Source of the DNA: Pseudomonas plecoglossicida NBRC 103162 = DSM 15088
GTDB lineage: Bacteria > Pseudomonadota > Gammaproteobacteria > Pseudomonadales > Pseudomonadaceae
Assembly: GCF_000730665.1 (NCBI RefSeq)
Contig: NZ_BBIV01000002.1
Span: forward strand, 186,001 to 250,000
Direction of reading: 5' to 3'
Length of the DNA: 64,000 nt
The position numbers and the translations under genes were made by a program. Below, piece after piece: positions 15,044-30,957 of the stretch. Position 1 is the stretch's first letter, and each line of letters opens with the position of its first letter. The notes beneath the pieces were generated by a model. That model made no database searches. It was not told the origin of the DNA and worked only from the letters and a program-made list of their open reading frames with translations.

Positions 15044-16108
15044 ATGACTGCCCTGAAGAACGATCGTTTCCTGCGTGCACTGCTCAAGCAACCCGTAGAC
15101 GTCACCCCGGTGTGGATGATGCGCCAGGCTGGCCGCTACCTCCCGGAATACCGCGCCAGCCGCGCCAAGGCCGGCGACTTCATGAGCCTGTGCATGAACC
15201 CCCAGTTCGCCTGCGAGGTCACCCTGCAGCCGCTGGACCGCTACCCGCTGGACGCGGCGATCCTGTTCTCGGACATCCTCACCATCCCTGATGCCATGGG
15301 CCTTGGCCTGTACTTCGAAACCGGCGAAGGCCCGCGTTTCAAGAAGGTCATCAGCACCCCGGCCGACATCGAAGCGCTGCCGATCCCCGACCCGCAGAAA
15401 GACCTGGGCTACGTGATGGACGCGGTCAGCACCATCCGCCGCGAGCTCAATGGCCGCGTGCCGCTGATCGGTTTCTCCGGCAGCCCCTGGACCCTCGCCA
15501 CCTACATGGTCGAAGGCGGCTCGTCCAAGGACTTCCGCAAGACCAAGGCGATGGCCTACGACAACCCGCAAGCCTTGCACCTGCTGCTGGACAAGCTGGC
15601 CCAGTCGGTCACCAGCTACCTCAATGGCCAGATCCTCGCTGGCGCCCAGGCTGTGCAGATCTTCGACACCTGGGGCGGCAACCTGTCGGCGGCGGCCTAC
15701 CAGGAATTCTCCCTGGCCTACATGCGCAAGATCGTCAGTGGCCTGATCCGCGAGCATGACGGCCGCAAGGTGCCGGTGATCCTGTTCACCAAGAACGGCG
15801 GCCTGTGGCTGGAGAGCATTGCCGAAGCCGGCGCCGATGCACTGGGCCTGGACTGGACCTGCGATATCGGCGATGCGCGCCGTCGCGTCGGTGACAAGGT
15901 GGCCCTGCAAGGCAACATGGACCCGACCGTGCTGTATGCCAAGCCGGAAGCGATCCGCACCGAAGTCGGCCGCATCCTGGCCAGCTACGGCAAAGGCAGT
16001 GGGCACGTGTTCAACCTGGGCCATGGCATCACCCCGGAAGTCGACCCAGAGCATGCGGGCGTGTTCATCAACGCCGTGCACGAGCTCTCGGCGCAGTACC
16101 ATCAGTGA
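15044..16108 (+). CDS. hemE: Uroporphyrinogen decarboxylase
   Basis: Decarboxylates the four acetate side chains of uroporphyrinogen III to give coproporphyrinogen III (haem pathway). Signature [11 protein letters not shown] near residue 27 and the substrate-cleft motif [17 protein letters not shown] near 145. Length 354. ATG 15044 starts the conserved [14 protein letters not shown]. Single gene with its own terminator. Confidence 0.97.
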   Translation: MTALKNDRFLRALLKQPVDVTPVWMMRQAGRYLPEYRASRAKAGDFMSLCMNPQFACEVTLQPLDRYPLDAAILFSDILTIPDAMGLGLYFETGEGPRFKKVISTPADIEALPIPDPQKDLGYVMDAVSTIRRELNGRVPLIGFSGSPWTLATYMVEGGSSKDFRKTKAMAYDNPQALHLLLDKLAQSVTSYLNGQILAGAQAVQIFDTWGGNLSAAAYQEFSLAYMRKIVSGLIREHDGRKVPVILFTKNGGLWLESIAEAGADALGLDWTCDIGDARRRVGDKVALQGNMDPTVLYAKPEAIRTEVGRILASYGKGSGHVFNLGHGITPEVDPEHAGVFINAVHELSAQYHQ

Positions 16109-16126
16109 GCTGATGGCAGACACCAG

Positions 16127-16153
16127 AACCCGGCCTTGCGCCGGGTTTTTTTT
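16127..16153 (+). terminator. Intrinsic terminator of hemE
   Basis: AACCCGGC (16127-16134), loop CTTGC, GCCGGGTT (16140-16147), then the T run continues to eight Ts. It lies 18 bases after the hemE stop. Confidence 0.92.
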
Positions 16154-16222
16154 GCATTAAGTTTCAATTCAGCGATCGTCGTTAATCTGGTCCCATCGAA
16201 ACCGAAACAGGACCCGATCCCC

Positions 16223-16570
16223 ATGAAAGCACGTTACCTCGCCCTGATCCTCGCCCCGTTGTTCAGCACCGCTGCCTTGGCCGTCGGCTACACCGGCCCG
16301 GGTGCCCAGCCAGTCACCACTGTCTCTGCCGCCAAGGATGCTGCTGACGACACGCCGGTGGTGCTGCAGGGCTTTGTCACCAAGAAGATCAACAACGACG
16401 ACAAGTACGAGTTCAAGGACAACACTGGCACCATCACGGTCGAGATCGACAACGAAGACCTGCCGGCGACGCCGTTCAACGAGAAGACCAAGGTCAAGCT
16501 GACCGGCGAGGTGGAGAAGCACCTGATGAGCCGTGAAGTGGATGTGGATATCGTCGAGATCGTGAACTGA
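16223..16570 (+). CDS. Periplasmic OB-fold (YgiW/BOF family) stress protein
   Basis: A 115-residue secreted protein: signal peptide at 1-21 (KARYLALILAPLFSTAALA), then the bacterial OB-fold domain (VVLQGFVTKKINNDDKYEFK ... ITVEIDNEDL ... LTGEVEKHLMSREVDVDIVEI). Homologues YgiW/YdeI of enterics are periplasmic and linked to peroxide, cationic peptide or envelope stress tolerance; ligand unknown. Stands alone behind the hemE terminator. Confidence 0.85.
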   Translation: MKARYLALILAPLFSTAALAVGYTGPGAQPVTTVSAAKDAADDTPVVLQGFVTKKINNDDKYEFKDNTGTITVEIDNEDLPATPFNEKTKVKLTGEVEKHLMSREVDVDIVEIVN

Positions 16571-16580
16571 TCCGAAGGCC

Positions 16581-16667
16581 TCATCGCCGCGGTTCGTCGC
16601 CACGACAAGCCGGCTCCCACAGGGGAAGTGCACTGCTGCTCTCTGTGGCAGCCGGCTTGCCGGCGAT
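16581..16667. repeat. REP pair, one arm degenerate
   Basis: The right arm (16644-16667) is a near-perfect family copy (GCCGGCTTGCCGGCGAT). The left arm (16581-16621) is interrupted by extra sequence. It lies between the convergent OB-fold and MFS genes. Confidence 0.7.
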
Positions 16668-16691
16668 TGGGCTGCAAGGCAGCCCCAACGC

Positions 16692-17936
16692 TCAGGCTTT
16701 CTTGGGTTCAAGCCTGCTCAGGTGCAGCGCCACCATCAACGCCACCGCCAGCAAGCTGCCAATGAACAGCCCGATGCCATTCCAGCCCCAGTGGTGCCAG
16801 AACATCCCGCCCGCCGTACCGGCGACACTCGACCCCGCGTAATAGCAGAACAGGTACAACGACGAGGCCTGCCCCTTGGCCTTCAGTGCCCGCCGCCCGA
16901 TCCAGCTGCTGGCCACCGAATGGGCACCAAAGAAGCCGAAGGTGAACACCAGCATGCCGAAGATCACCAGTACCAGCGGCGTTGCCAAGGTCATCAGCAA
17001 CCCGCCCGCCATCACCACGATACTGGCCCAGAACACCTTGCGCCGGCCCAGCTTGTCAGCCAGGGCGCCGACCTGCGCCGAACTGTAGATGCCGGACAGG
17101 TACACCACCGACAGCAAGCCGACCAGCGCCTGGTTCATGTGGTAGGGCCCTGCCAGCAAGCGGTAGCCGATGTAGTTGAACAGCGTGACGAAGGCGCCCA
17201 TCAGCAGGAACGCTTCGAGGAACAGCCAGGGCAGGCCGGCATCCTTGAAGTGCATGACGAAGCCATCGAGCAGCCTGCGCGGTTTGAGCGACTGCGAGCG
17301 GAAGTTGCGCGATTCCGGCAGCACTTTCCAGAACACCAGCGCTGCCACGAGGGCCAGGCCGCCGATGGTCAGCAGCGCCGTGTGCCAGCTGACGAAATCG
17401 ATCAGCACGCCGGTGATCAGGCGCCCGCTCATGCCACCGATGGCATTGCCACCAATGTACAGGCCCATGGCCAGGCCGATGTGCTGGGGATGGATCTCTT
17501 CGCTCAGGTAGGTCATCGCAACGGCTGCCAGGCCGCTGAGCGACAGGCCGACCAGCGCCCGTGTGGCCAGTACCCATTCCCAGGTAGGCATGACCGCGCT
17601 GAGCATGGTCGACAGTGCTGCGCAGAGCAGGGCACACACCATCACCGGCTTGCGCCCGATGCGGTCGGAAATCGGCCCGGTGATCAACAGCCCGAACGCC
17701 AGCATGGCGGTGGAAACCGACAGCACCAGGCTGCTTTGCGCGGCATTGATCGAATACTCCTGGGACAGCAACGGCATCATCGGCTGTACGCAGTAGAGCA
17801 GGGCAAAGGTGGCAAAGCCGCCGCTGAACAGCGCCAGCACGGTCTTCATGAAGGCGGGGGTGCCTTTTTCGATCCAGATGTCGTTAAGCGGGGCAGGTTC
17901 GGGGTCGGCCGGAAGGGGGGCTACAGCAGTTTTCAC
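16692..17936 (-). CDS. MFS transporter (YnfM-like, 12 TM)
   Basis: Major facilitator of 414 residues with a cytoplasmic N-terminal extension of about 30 residues, then 12 predicted membrane helices. The inter-helix 2-3 motif A is GPISDRIGRKPVM. The region before the second half carries ADKLGRRKVF, the motif A repeat. It resembles the YnfM/AraJ-like drug:H+ group. Substrate unknown. GTG start at 17936. Divergent from a LysR gene 107 bases away, which probably regulates it. Confidence 0.85.
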   Translation of the reverse strand: MKTAVAPLPADPEPAPLNDIWIEKGTPAFMKTVLALFSGGFATFALLYCVQPMMPLLSQEYSINAAQSSLVLSVSTAMLAFGLLITGPISDRIGRKPVMVCALLCAALSTMLSAVMPTWEWVLATRALVGLSLSGLAAVAMTYLSEEIHPQHIGLAMGLYIGGNAIGGMSGRLITGVLIDFVSWHTALLTIGGLALVAALVFWKVLPESRNFRSQSLKPRRLLDGFVMHFKDAGLPWLFLEAFLLMGAFVTLFNYIGYRLLAGPYHMNQALVGLLSVVYLSGIYSSAQVGALADKLGRRKVFWASIVVMAGGLLMTLATPLVLVIFGMLVFTFGFFGAHSVASSWIGRRALKAKGQASSLYLFCYYAGSSVAGTAGGMFWHHWGWNGIGLFIGSLLAVALMVALHLSRLEPKKA

Positions 17937-18043
17937 GGTGGCTACCTCTGGTGCAATGAAAAAAGCTTATAGCTGGCTAATGATTAGATCCAATATATTG
18001 TTCGACCTGTTTGATAGGTTTTGCGACATACTCGGAGCTGATC
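17937..18043. promoter_or_regulatory. Divergent MFS/LysR control region with two palindromes
   Basis: The 107-bp gap is AT-rich against its surroundings and holds two perfect palindromes, CTAATGATTAG (17977-17987) and CAATATATTG (17991-18000). Their place between divergent genes makes them candidate LysR-type operators. Confidence 0.5.
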
Positions 18044-18943
18044 ATGGAACTGCGCCATTTGCGTTACTTCATCGCCGTTGCCGAAGAGCTGCACTTTGGC
18101 CGTGCGGCCCAGCAACTGGGCATCTCTCAGCCGCCGCTGAGCCAGCAGATCCAGGCGTTGGAGCAGGAGCTGGGCGCACGTCTTTTCGAGCGTACCAATC
18201 GTCGGGTCGAGCTGAGCGAGGCGGGCAGGTTGTTTCTCGACGAGGCACGCCAGGTGCTGGCGCAGGTGGAGAAAGCGGCCGACGTGGCACGCCGTGCGCA
18301 ATTGGGCGAGCTGGGCGAGATGAAGATCGGCTTTACCGCATCGGCACCCTTCACCTCGAAGATTCCCAAGGCGATCCATGCGTTTCGCCAGCGTTTTCCT
18401 GCCGTGCACCTGAGTCTCAAGGAAATGAGCAGCCGCGATGTGGCAGAGGGTGTGTTCGACGAGTCCATCGAAATCGGGCTGATGCGGCCAATGCCACTGC
18501 CCGAAGGCCTGGTCGCCACCGAGCTGTTCCGCGAGCCCTTGGTAGCGGTGATCAATGCATCGCATCCGCTGGCCGCCGGTACCGAGCAGGGTGTGCACAT
18601 GGCCGCGTTGGCCCATGAGCCATTCGTGTTCTTCCCGCGCAGCTACGGCAGCGGTTTGTACGCCCAGCTGCTGAGTCTGGCGCGCCAGGCAGGGTTCAGC
18701 CCGCACTTCACCCAGGAAGCGGGCGAGGCGATGACCATCATCGGGCTGGTGTCCGCGGGCCTGGGCGTGTCGGTGTTGCCGGCCTCGTTCCAGCGCATGC
18801 GCATCGAGGGCGTGGTCTACCGGACCTTGCTCGACGAGGGCGCGACGTCAGCCGTGTGGCTGGTGCAACGCGAGCGCGGCAGCTCGGCGATGGCCAAGGC
18901 ATTCGCCGAACTGGTTACCGATGCCACTTCCGGTGCCAGCTGA
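18044..18943 (+). CDS. LysR-family transcriptional regulator
   Basis: 299 residues: N-terminal winged helix ([36 protein letters not shown] pattern) and a C-terminal periplasmic-binding-like effector domain from about residue 90 ([14 protein letters not shown]). ATG 18044 is preceded by CGGAG. Probable regulator of the divergent MFS exporter. The effector is unknown. Confidence 0.9.
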   Translation: MELRHLRYFIAVAEELHFGRAAQQLGISQPPLSQQIQALEQELGARLFERTNRRVELSEAGRLFLDEARQVLAQVEKAADVARRAQLGELGEMKIGFTASAPFTSKIPKAIHAFRQRFPAVHLSLKEMSSRDVAEGVFDESIEIGLMRPMPLPEGLVATELFREPLVAVINASHPLAAGTEQGVHMAALAHEPFVFFPRSYGSGLYAQLLSLARQAGFSPHFTQEAGEAMTIIGLVSAGLGVSVLPASFQRMRIEGVVYRTLLDEGATSAVWLVQRERGSSAMAKAFAELVTDATSGAS

Positions 18944-19043
18944 GCGACAGCGGCCGGTATCCGCCAACGTCCGGCAAATGCCGCTGGCCATTGCCGTCGC
19001 CTCGCCACATACTCGGTCATTCGTTGATGCACGGAGGTCTCTC

Positions 19044-19817
19044 ATGCGGCGCGTGGTGTTCAATCAGAAGGGTGGTGTGGGCAAGTCGAGCATTGCTTGC
19101 AACCTGGCGGCGGTCAGCGCCAGCGAAGGCTATCGGACCTTGCTCATCGACCTGGATGCCCAGGCCAACTCCACCCAGTACCTGACCGGGCTGACCGGCG
19201 ATGACATCCCGATGGGCATTGCCGACTTCTTCAAGCAGAGCCTGTCCAGTGGGCCGTTCAGCAAGAAGAACAAGGTCGATATCTACGAAACCCCATTCGA
19301 CAACCTGCATGTGGTCACCGCCACGGCAGAGCTGGCCGACCTGCAGCCCAAGCTCGAGGCCAAGCACAAGATCAACAAGCTGCGCAAGTTGCTCGACGAG
19401 CTGGACGAAGACTATGAGCGGATCTACATCGATACGCCGCCGGCGCTGAACTTCTATGCGGTTTCTGCACTGATCGCCGCAGATCGCGTGCTGATTCCCT
19501 TCGACTGCGACAGCTTCTCGCGCCAGGCACTGTATGGCCTGCTGGCGGAAATCGAAGAACTGAAGGACGACCATAACGAAGACCTGGTGGTCGAAGGCAT
19601 CGTGGTCAACCAGTTCCAGTCCCGTGCCAGCCTGCCTCAGCAGATGCTGGACGAGTTGCTCGCCGAGGGTTTGCCGGTGCTACCGGTGTACCTGGGCAGC
19701 TCGGTGAAGATGCGCGAGTCGCACCATGCCAACTTGCCGCTGATCCACCTGGAACCGCGGCACAAGCTGACCCAGCAGTTCGTCGAGTTGCATTCGCTGC
19801 TCGAAGAAAACGCCTAG
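19044..19817 (+). CDS. Orphan ParA/MinD-family ATPase
   Basis: 257 residues with the deviant Walker A KGGVGKS at 9-15, DLDAQAN (switch I/A') and [14 protein letters not shown] (Walker B region). ATG 19044 has ACGGAGG upstream. It starts about 100 bases after the LysR gene and is followed by a convergent gene. There is no parB, minE or centromere-like repeat nearby, so it is not the chromosomal partition pair. Its cargo is unknown. Confidence 0.85.
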   Translation: MRRVVFNQKGGVGKSSIACNLAAVSASEGYRTLLIDLDAQANSTQYLTGLTGDDIPMGIADFFKQSLSSGPFSKKNKVDIYETPFDNLHVVTATAELADLQPKLEAKHKINKLRKLLDELDEDYERIYIDTPPALNFYAVSALIAADRVLIPFDCDSFSRQALYGLLAEIEELKDDHNEDLVVEGIVVNQFQSRASLPQQMLDELLAEGLPVLPVYLGSSVKMRESHHANLPLIHLEPRHKLTQQFVELHSLLEENA

Positions 19818-19850
19818 AGTACGGCTTGGTTTCTTGGGTGAGGCGTAAAC

Positions 19851-19874
19851 CGAGCGCCGCGCGGGCGGCGCTCG
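19851..19874. terminator. Hairpin between convergent parA-like and selO
   Basis: Perfect 9-bp inverted repeat CGAGCGCCG / CGGCGCTCG around CGCGGG, without a T run. Probable 3' end structure for the parA-like mRNA. Confidence 0.45.
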
Positions 19875-19958
19875 ATCTCAAGGACGTCAAAACCTCCCGC
19901 CATGTACCCTCTTGCCGCCCTGCAATCGTACCCCAACCGATGCTTGGCCCTTTTCCCA

Positions 19959-21569
<1,611 letters not shown>

Positions 21570-21582
21570 CTATGGAGTCCAC

Positions 21583-24891
<3,309 letters not shown>

Positions 24892-24926
24892 AGGCAGACT
24901 ACTTGAGACTCGGGCGAAATCGCAGT

Positions 24927-26669
24927 TTAGAGGAACAATCCTGGTCCGGGTCGCGTTCCTTCGGGGAATCTGACGCCCACTTTCTGGATCTTGTTCCCGT
25001 CCATGGTCGCCACGGTCCAGATCGTGCTGTTCCATTCGACCTGGTCGCCTACTACTGGAGCGCCTCCGACCTTCTGTCGGATGAACTGCGCCAGCGGCAT
25101 TTTCGCGTCCAGGCCGTCCAGTTTGAGGCCATAAAGTGCTGCCACCGCACCGAGTTCGGCATCGCCTTCGAGCACGAAGTCGCCGAAGAAACGCAGGTCC
25201 AGGCCGCGCTGGGGCGCCTGGCTGAAAAGCTTGCCCAAGGCCGGCAGGTTGTGTTCGTGGCCGATCACGCAAAGCATGTCGCCGACTTCCAGTACGGTAC
25301 TGCCGGACGGGTGCAGCAACTGCTCGCCGCGGAACAGGGCGGCGATGCGCGTGCCTTCGGGCATCTTCAGTTCGCGCAGGGCGGCGCCGATGCACCACTT
25401 CTCGGCGCCCAGGCGATAGACGAACAGCTCCCATTCGCTGGTGACGTGCACTTCCAGCGCAGAACGCGAGATCGGCGCAGGGTCCGGCGGTACCGTGACC
25501 TTCAGCAGCTTGGCCATCCACGGCAGGCTGGTGCCTTGCACCAGCAGCGACACCAGCACGATGAAGAACGCCAGGTTGAAGAACAGCTGCGCATCCGGCA
25601 GGCCGGCCATCAGCGGGAACACCGCCAGGATGATCGGTACTGCGCCGCGTAGCCCGACCCAGGAAATGAAGCCCTTCTCGCGGCCATGGAAGGCCTTGAA
25701 CGGCAGCAGCGCGGCGACCACCGACAGCGGCCGCGCGACCAGGATCATCCACAGTGCCAGGCCCAGCGCCGGCAGGGCGATCGGCAGCAGGTCGTGGGGC
25801 GTGACCAGCAGCCCCAGCACCAGGAACATGCCGATCTGCGCCAGCCAGGCCATGCCGTCGAGCATGTGCAGGATGCCGTGGCGGCTGCGGATCGGCTTGT
25901 TGCCCAGCACCAGGCCGCACAGGTACACGGCGAGGAAGCCGCTGCCGTGCAGGGCGTTGGTCAGCGAGAACACCACCAGGCCGCCGGCCACCACCAGGAT
26001 CGGGTACAGGCCGCCGGCCAGGTTGATCCGGTTGACCAGCTGCAGCATCAGCCAGCCTCCACCCAGGCCCAGCAGGCCGCCAATGCCGAACTCGCGCAGC
26101 AGATGGGTCAGCAGGCTCCAGTGCAGGCCGGTCTGGCCGCTGGCGATCATGTCGATCAGGGTGACGGTGAGGAACACCGCCATCGGGTCGTTGCTGCCCG
26201 ACTCGATCTCCAGCGTGGCCGTTACCCGTTCGTTCAGGCCCTTGCCGCCGAGCAGGGAAAACACTGCCGCGGCGTCGGTGGAGCCGACGATGGCGCCGAT
26301 CAGCAGGCCCTGGATCAGGCTCAGGTTGAACAGCCAGGCGGCGACCAGGCCGGTCAGGGCGGTGGTGATCATCACGCCGACGGTGGCCAGCGACAGGGCC
26401 GGCCACAGCGCCACGCGGAAGCTTGCCACCCGCGTGCGCAGGCCGCCGTCGAGCAGGATCACCGCCAGTGCCAGGTTGCCCACCAGGTAGGCGGTCGGGT
26501 AGTTGTTGAAGATGATGCCGCCACCATCGACCCCGGCGACCATGCCGACGGCGAGGATGATGACCAGGATAGGAATGCCCAGGCGCGACGACAGCGAGCT
26601 GACCAGGATGCTTGCGCCCACCAGCAATGCGCCGATCAGGAACAGGCTGTTGATGGTGCTGGCATCCAA
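24927..26669 (-). CDS. cvrA: K+/H+ antiporter CvrA (NhaP2 type, CPA1)
   Basis: Exports K+ (or Na+) against H+ for cell-volume control. 580 residues: 12 or more membrane helices with the conserved [19 protein letters not shown] and [12 protein letters not shown] stretches holding the ion-binding Asp residues. A cytoplasmic TrkA-C domain (about 400-490) and a C-terminal CorC-like domain follow. The start is TTG 26669, giving [12 protein letters not shown], which matches the N-terminus of enteric CvrA. It is the first gene of a cvrA-mscK pair behind the betA terminator. Confidence 0.93.
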   Translation of the reverse strand: MDASTINSLFLIGALLVGASILVSSLSSRLGIPILVIILAVGMVAGVDGGGIIFNNYPTAYLVGNLALAVILLDGGLRTRVASFRVALWPALSLATVGVMITTALTGLVAAWLFNLSLIQGLLIGAIVGSTDAAAVFSLLGGKGLNERVTATLEIESGSNDPMAVFLTVTLIDMIASGQTGLHWSLLTHLLREFGIGGLLGLGGGWLMLQLVNRINLAGGLYPILVVAGGLVVFSLTNALHGSGFLAVYLCGLVLGNKPIRSRHGILHMLDGMAWLAQIGMFLVLGLLVTPHDLLPIALPALGLALWMILVARPLSVVAALLPFKAFHGREKGFISWVGLRGAVPIILAVFPLMAGLPDAQLFFNLAFFIVLVSLLVQGTSLPWMAKLLKVTVPPDPAPISRSALEVHVTSEWELFVYRLGAEKWCIGAALRELKMPEGTRIAALFRGEQLLHPSGSTVLEVGDMLCVIGHEHNLPALGKLFSQAPQRGLDLRFFGDFVLEGDAELGAVAALYGLKLDGLDAKMPLAQFIRQKVGGAPVVGDQVEWNSTIWTVATMDGNKIQKVGVRFPEGTRPGPGLFL

Positions 26670-26788
26670 AGGCAGGTACTCCGGTACATCGCGGGGAAAG
26701 GGACTTGCGAGAATGAACTAGCAGGTCGCGTGCCAATCGATTCTAACCTGATGAATTGGCAGGCTGTAAAGCGTTTCTGCAGATGTAC

Positions 26789-26814
26789 AAAAGGCACCCG
26801 GGTGGGTGCCTTTT
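26789..26814 (-). terminator. Intrinsic terminator between betA and cvrA
   Basis: AAAAGGCACCC (26789-26799), 4-base loop, GGGTGCCTTTT (26804-26814). Perfect stem flanked by A and T runs, so it could work on either strand. It ends the betIBA transcript. Confidence 0.88.
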
Positions 26815-26834
26815 CAGGTGGTGCCTGGGTGGGC

Positions 26835-26860
26835 CTCATCGCCGGCTTGCCGGCGATGAG
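26835..26860. repeat. Single REP-type palindrome after betA
   Basis: CTCATCGCCGGC / GCCGGCGATGAG with a TT loop: a perfect 12-bp stem, 12 bases beyond the betA stop. Half of the family unit fused to its inverse. Confidence 0.75.
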
Positions 26861-26871
26861 CCCGGGGCAGG

Positions 26872-28563
26872 TCAGCCTTGCTTCACTTCCCGCATCGGCT
26901 TGCCCTTCACCGGTGCACCATTGGCCACGTAGTACTTGGCAGTGCTGCGCGCCAGTGGCTTGCGGCCACGGATCTTGTCCGAGATCTTCTCGGCGATCAT
27001 GATCGTGGTGGCGTTGAGGTTGCCGGTGATGATGATCGGCATGATCGACGCATCGACCACACGCAGGCCCTTCATGCCATGCACGCGGCCTTCGTTGTCG
27101 ACCACCGCCATGTCGTCGCTGCCCATCTTGCACGAGCAGGACGGGTGGAACGCGGTTTCGGCGTGCTCGCGGATGAATTTGTCCAGCTGTTCATCGGTCT
27201 GCACGTGCTCGCCCGGGCTGATCTCGCGACCACGGTACGGGTCCAGCGCCGGCTGGGCCATGATCTCGCGGGTCAGGCGGATGCCGTCGCGGAATTCCTG
27301 CCAGTCCTGCTCGGTGGCCATGTAGTTGAACAGGATGCTCGGGTGTTGGCGCGGGTCCTTGGACTTGGCCTGGATGCGACCACGGCTTGGCGAACGCATC
27401 GAGCCCATGTGCGCCTGGAAGCCGTGTTCCTTCACGCCGTTGGAGCCGTTGTAGTTGATGGCTACCGGCAGGAAGTGGTACTGGATGTTCGGCCATTCGA
27501 ACTCAGGGCGGGTGCGGATGAAACCACCGGCCTCGAACTGGTTGCTGGCGCCGATGCCGGTGCCTTTGAACATCCACTCGGCGCCGATGGCCGGCTGGTT
27601 CCACCACAGCAGCGACGGGTACAGGGACACGGGCTGGGTGCAGGCGTACTGCAGGTACAGCTCCAGGTGGTCCTGCAGGTTCTCGCCGACGCCTGGCAGG
27701 TCGTGCACCACCGGGATGTCGAGGCTTTCCAGCAGGGCGCGCGGGCCGACGCCGGAGCGCTGCAGCAGTTGCGGCGAAGCGATGGCGCCGGAGCTGACGA
27801 TGACTTCCTTGCGGGCGCGGGCTTCGACGCGCTCTTCGCTGTCACCAACCAGGTAGGTCACGCCGATGGCGCGCTTGCCGTCGAACAGCACGCGGTCAGA
27901 CAGGGCATGGGTGACGATGGTCAGGTTCGGGCGTTTCTTGGACTGGTCCAGGTAGCCACGGGCGGTGCTGGAGCGACGGCCCTGCTTGGTCACGGTACGG
28001 TCCATCGGACCGAAGCCTTCCTGCTGGTAGCCGTTGAGGTCTTCGGTACGTGGGTAGCCGGCCTGTACGCCGGCTTCGACCATGGCGTGGAACAGCGGGT
28101 TGTTGCCGGCCTTGGGCGTGGTCACGCTGACCGGGCCTTCGCCACCGTGGTAGTCGTTCGGGCCGATGTCACGGGTTTCCGCCTTGCGGAAATACGGCAG
28201 GCAGTCCAGGTACGTCCAGTCTTCCAGGCCTGGCAGTTCTGCCCAGCCGTCGAAGTCCATGGCGTTACCGCGGATGTAGCACATGCCGTTGATCAGCGAA
28301 GAACCACCCAGGCCCTTGCCACGGCCACATTCCATGCGGCGGCCGTCCATGTGCGGCTCCGGGTCGGTCTCGTAGGCCCAGTTGTAGCGGCGGCCTTGCA
28401 GCGGGAAGGCCAGGGCGGCTGGCATCTGGGTGCGGAAGTCGAAGCGGTAGTCGGGGCCACCGGCTTCCAGCAGCAGGACGGTGACGCCGGCGTCTTCGGT
28501 CAGGCGGGTGGCCAGGGTGTTACCGGCGGAGCCTGCTCCGACGATGATGTAATCGTATTCCAT
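26872..28563 (-). CDS. betA: Choline dehydrogenase
   Basis: Membrane-associated FAD enzyme of the GMC family that oxidises choline to betaine aldehyde. FAD-binding [13 protein letters not shown] at about residues 8-20; GMC signatures [15 protein letters not shown] and [15 protein letters not shown]; catalytic His in [10 protein letters not shown] near residue 472. Length 563 is typical. Last gene of betIBA; a 157-bp gap with a repeat separates it from betB. Confidence 0.97.
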   Translation of the reverse strand: MEYDYIIVGAGSAGNTLATRLTEDAGVTVLLLEAGGPDYRFDFRTQMPAALAFPLQGRRYNWAYETDPEPHMDGRRMECGRGKGLGGSSLINGMCYIRGNAMDFDGWAELPGLEDWTYLDCLPYFRKAETRDIGPNDYHGGEGPVSVTTPKAGNNPLFHAMVEAGVQAGYPRTEDLNGYQQEGFGPMDRTVTKQGRRSSTARGYLDQSKKRPNLTIVTHALSDRVLFDGKRAIGVTYLVGDSEERVEARARKEVIVSSGAIASPQLLQRSGVGPRALLESLDIPVVHDLPGVGENLQDHLELYLQYACTQPVSLYPSLLWWNQPAIGAEWMFKGTGIGASNQFEAGGFIRTRPEFEWPNIQYHFLPVAINYNGSNGVKEHGFQAHMGSMRSPSRGRIQAKSKDPRQHPSILFNYMATEQDWQEFRDGIRLTREIMAQPALDPYRGREISPGEHVQTDEQLDKFIREHAETAFHPSCSCKMGSDDMAVVDNEGRVHGMKGLRVVDASIMPIIITGNLNATTIMIAEKISDKIRGRKPLARSTAKYYVANGAPVKGKPMREVKQG

Positions 28564-28580
28564 GGCATTTCTCCGAAATG

Positions 28581-28716
28581 CAGCGGCAAGCTTCTAGCTA
28601 CAAGCTGCGAGAAAAAGCAGTCGTGCGAAGCTTGCGAATGGATGGGATCTGCAAGGGCCGGTGGCATGACGCCGACCGGCTCTCTCTTGCAGCTTGCAGC
28701 TAGCGGCTTGAAGCTA
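28581..28716. repeat. Inverted repeat of the AAGCTGCAAG family between betB and betA
   Basis: The left arm (28581-28610) includes CAGCGGCAAGCTTCTAGCTA and CAAGCTGCGA. The right arm (28685-28716) includes TCTTGCAGCTTGCAGCTAGC and GGCTTGAAGCT. It is the second copy of the element found in the gltB-gltD gap. Confidence 0.7.
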
Positions 28717-28720
28717 TCGG

Positions 28721-30193
28721 TCAGAAGACCGAGTTGTAGCCGCCCAGCTCGACCTGGACCGACTTGATGCGAGTGTATTGAGCCAGCGAGCTGACGCCGT
28801 TCTCACGGCCGACGCCCGACTGCTTGTAGCCGCCGACCGGCATTTCGGCCGGCGATTCGCCCCAGGCGTTGATCCAGCAGATACCGGCTTCGAGCTTGTG
28901 GATGATGCGGTGGGCGCGGGTGATGTCGTTGGTGCAGACACCGGCGGCCAGGCCGTAGTCGGTATCGTTGGCTCGGCGGATGACTTCTTCTTCGGTCTCG
29001 TAGGTGAGGATGCTCATCACCGGGCCGAAGATCTCTTCCTTGACGATGGTCATGTCGTCGCTGCAGTCGGTGAACACGGTCGGGGCCACGAAGGCGCCGT
29101 TGGCGAAGTCACCGGCGGTCAGGCGTTCGCCGCCGCACAGCACGCGAGCACCTTCTTGCTTGCCCTTGGCGATGTAGCCGAGCACGCTTTCCATGTGCTG
29201 GAAGCTGACCAGCGGGCCGAAGTTGGTGTTCTCGTCTTCCGGGTTGCCAACGCGGATGCGGGCAACGCGCTCGGCGATCTTGGCTTCGAAGGCGGCTTTC
29301 ATCTCGACCGGGATGAACACGCGGGTGCCGTTGGTGCAGACCTGACCGGAGCTGTAGAAGTTGGCCATCATGGCGATGTCGGCGGCCTTGTCCAGGTCGG
29401 CGTCGGCGCAGATGATCAGTGGCGACTTGCCGCCCAGTTCCATGGTCACTTCCTTCAGCGAGGAGCTGGAGGCGCTGGCCATGACTTTCTTGCCGGTGGT
29501 GGTGCCGCCGGTGAAGGAGACTTTCTCGATGCGCGGGTGCTCGGTCAGCCAGGTGCCGACTTCGCGGCCGCTGCCGGTCAGGACGTTGAACACCCCGTTC
29601 GGCAGGCCGGCTTCGGTGTAGATCTCGGCCAGTTTCAGGGTGGTCAGCGAGGTGACTTCCGAAGGCTTGAAGATCATCGCGTTGCCGGCGGCCAGGGCCG
29701 GGGCGGATTTCCACAGGGCGATCTGGATCGGGTAGTTCCACGCGCCAATACCGACGGTCACGCCCAGCGGCTCGCGACGGGTGTAGACGAAGGAGGATTC
29801 ACGCAGCGGGATCTGCTCGCCTTCGATGGCCGGCACCAGGCCTGCGTAGTATTCCAGCACGTCGGCGCCGGTGACGATGTCGACGTAGCGGGTTTCCGAG
29901 TACGACTTGCCGGTGTCCAGGGTTTCCAGCATGGCCAGCTCGTCGTTGCGCTCGCGCAGGATGTCGACGGCGCGGCGCAGGATGCGCGAACGCTGCATGG
30001 CGGTCATCGCAGCCCAGACCTTCTGGCCGCGCTCGGCGCTTTCGACGGCTTTCTCGACATCGGCCTGGGTAGCGCGTTGCACGTGGGCGAGGACTTCGCC
30101 GGTGGCCGGGTTGATGGCTTCGAAGGTGGCGTCGGTGCCAGCGTCGACGTAAGCGCCATCAATGTAGAGTTTTTGCGTTCCGAAACGGGCCAT
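28721..30193 (-). CDS. betB: Betaine aldehyde dehydrogenase
   Basis: NAD(P)+-dependent oxidation of betaine aldehyde to glycine betaine. ALDH superfamily: catalytic Glu in MELGGKSP (about residue 252) and catalytic Cys in GQVCTNGTR (about 286). 490 residues from ATG 30193 ([19 protein letters not shown]). Second gene of betIBA, 38 bases after betI. Confidence 0.97.
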   Translation of the reverse strand: MARFGTQKLYIDGAYVDAGTDATFEAINPATGEVLAHVQRATQADVEKAVESAERGQKVWAAMTAMQRSRILRRAVDILRERNDELAMLETLDTGKSYSETRYVDIVTGADVLEYYAGLVPAIEGEQIPLRESSFVYTRREPLGVTVGIGAWNYPIQIALWKSAPALAAGNAMIFKPSEVTSLTTLKLAEIYTEAGLPNGVFNVLTGSGREVGTWLTEHPRIEKVSFTGGTTTGKKVMASASSSSLKEVTMELGGKSPLIICADADLDKAADIAMMANFYSSGQVCTNGTRVFIPVEMKAAFEAKIAERVARIRVGNPEDENTNFGPLVSFQHMESVLGYIAKGKQEGARVLCGGERLTAGDFANGAFVAPTVFTDCSDDMTIVKEEIFGPVMSILTYETEEEVIRRANDTDYGLAAGVCTNDITRAHRIIHKLEAGICWINAWGESPAEMPVGGYKQSGVGRENGVSSLAQYTRIKSVQVELGGYNSVF

Positions 30194-30231
30194 AGTGTCC
30201 TCGCAAGTGCAGTGTGTGATTGGCTTGCGCG

Positions 30232-30888
30232 TCACGTTCCTGCCGAGTTGGCAAGCGCCGTGCGCGATTGTTCAGCAGCCTGGTCGTCTGTTGCCAGGGT
30301 GTGCTGCTTAGCCAGTTGTAGATCCATGTATTCGTAAGCAATCCGTATCGCCTGGTCGGTGTCGAACGCATCGCCCGACAACGCTCCACGCAGCCACAAG
30401 CCGTCGATCAGGGCCGCCAGGCCGCGGGCTGCCTTGCGCGCATGGTAATGCGGCAGGACGCGGCGGAACTGGCAGCACAGGTTGGAATACAGGCGGTGGT
30501 CGTTGATCCGCTGCAACCTGTGCAAATCGGGCTGGTGCATGCTGGAAGCCCAGAAGGCCAACCAGGTTTTCATTGCCGGGCCATTCACCTGGCTGGCATC
30601 GAAGTTGCCCTCGATGATCACTTTCAGGTGGGCTCGCGGACTGTCGTCGGTCAGCGCCTGACGACGCGCCCTCACGCCTTCGTTGAGCATGCTCATGATG
30701 TAACCCATCGTCGCTGCGATCAGGCCGTTCTTGTCCCGAAAGTAGTGACTGATGATGCCGTTCGACACCCCGGCCAAACGGGCAATCAGCGCAATGCTGG
30801 CGTCCCCCAGTCCGACCTGATCGACCGCCTGCAATGTGGCTTCGATCAACTGCTGGCGGCGGATGGGTTGCATACCGACCTTGGGCAT
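30232..30888 (-). CDS. betI: TetR-family choline-responsive repressor BetI
   Basis: Represses the bet genes until choline binds. N-terminal TetR HTH ([21 protein letters not shown]) and the BetI ligand domain. 218 residues, about 20 longer than the usual 197 or so; the surplus is a polar C-terminal tail after the [10 protein letters not shown] end of the standard protein. Heads the betIBA operon and probably binds the palindrome 70 bases upstream. Confidence 0.94.
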   Translation of the reverse strand: MPKVGMQPIRRQQLIEATLQAVDQVGLGDASIALIARLAGVSNGIISHYFRDKNGLIAATMGYIMSMLNEGVRARRQALTDDSPRAHLKVIIEGNFDASQVNGPAMKTWLAFWASSMHQPDLHRLQRINDHRLYSNLCCQFRRVLPHYHARKAARGLAALIDGLWLRGALSGDAFDTDQAIRIAYEYMDLQLAKQHTLATDDQAAEQSRTALANSAGT

Positions 30889-30957
30889 CTTGCTATCTCC
30901 TCAGGCCTGTGAGCAGACGACGGGCGGCTGACTCGGCGAAGGCCAGTCTATTTTGTT

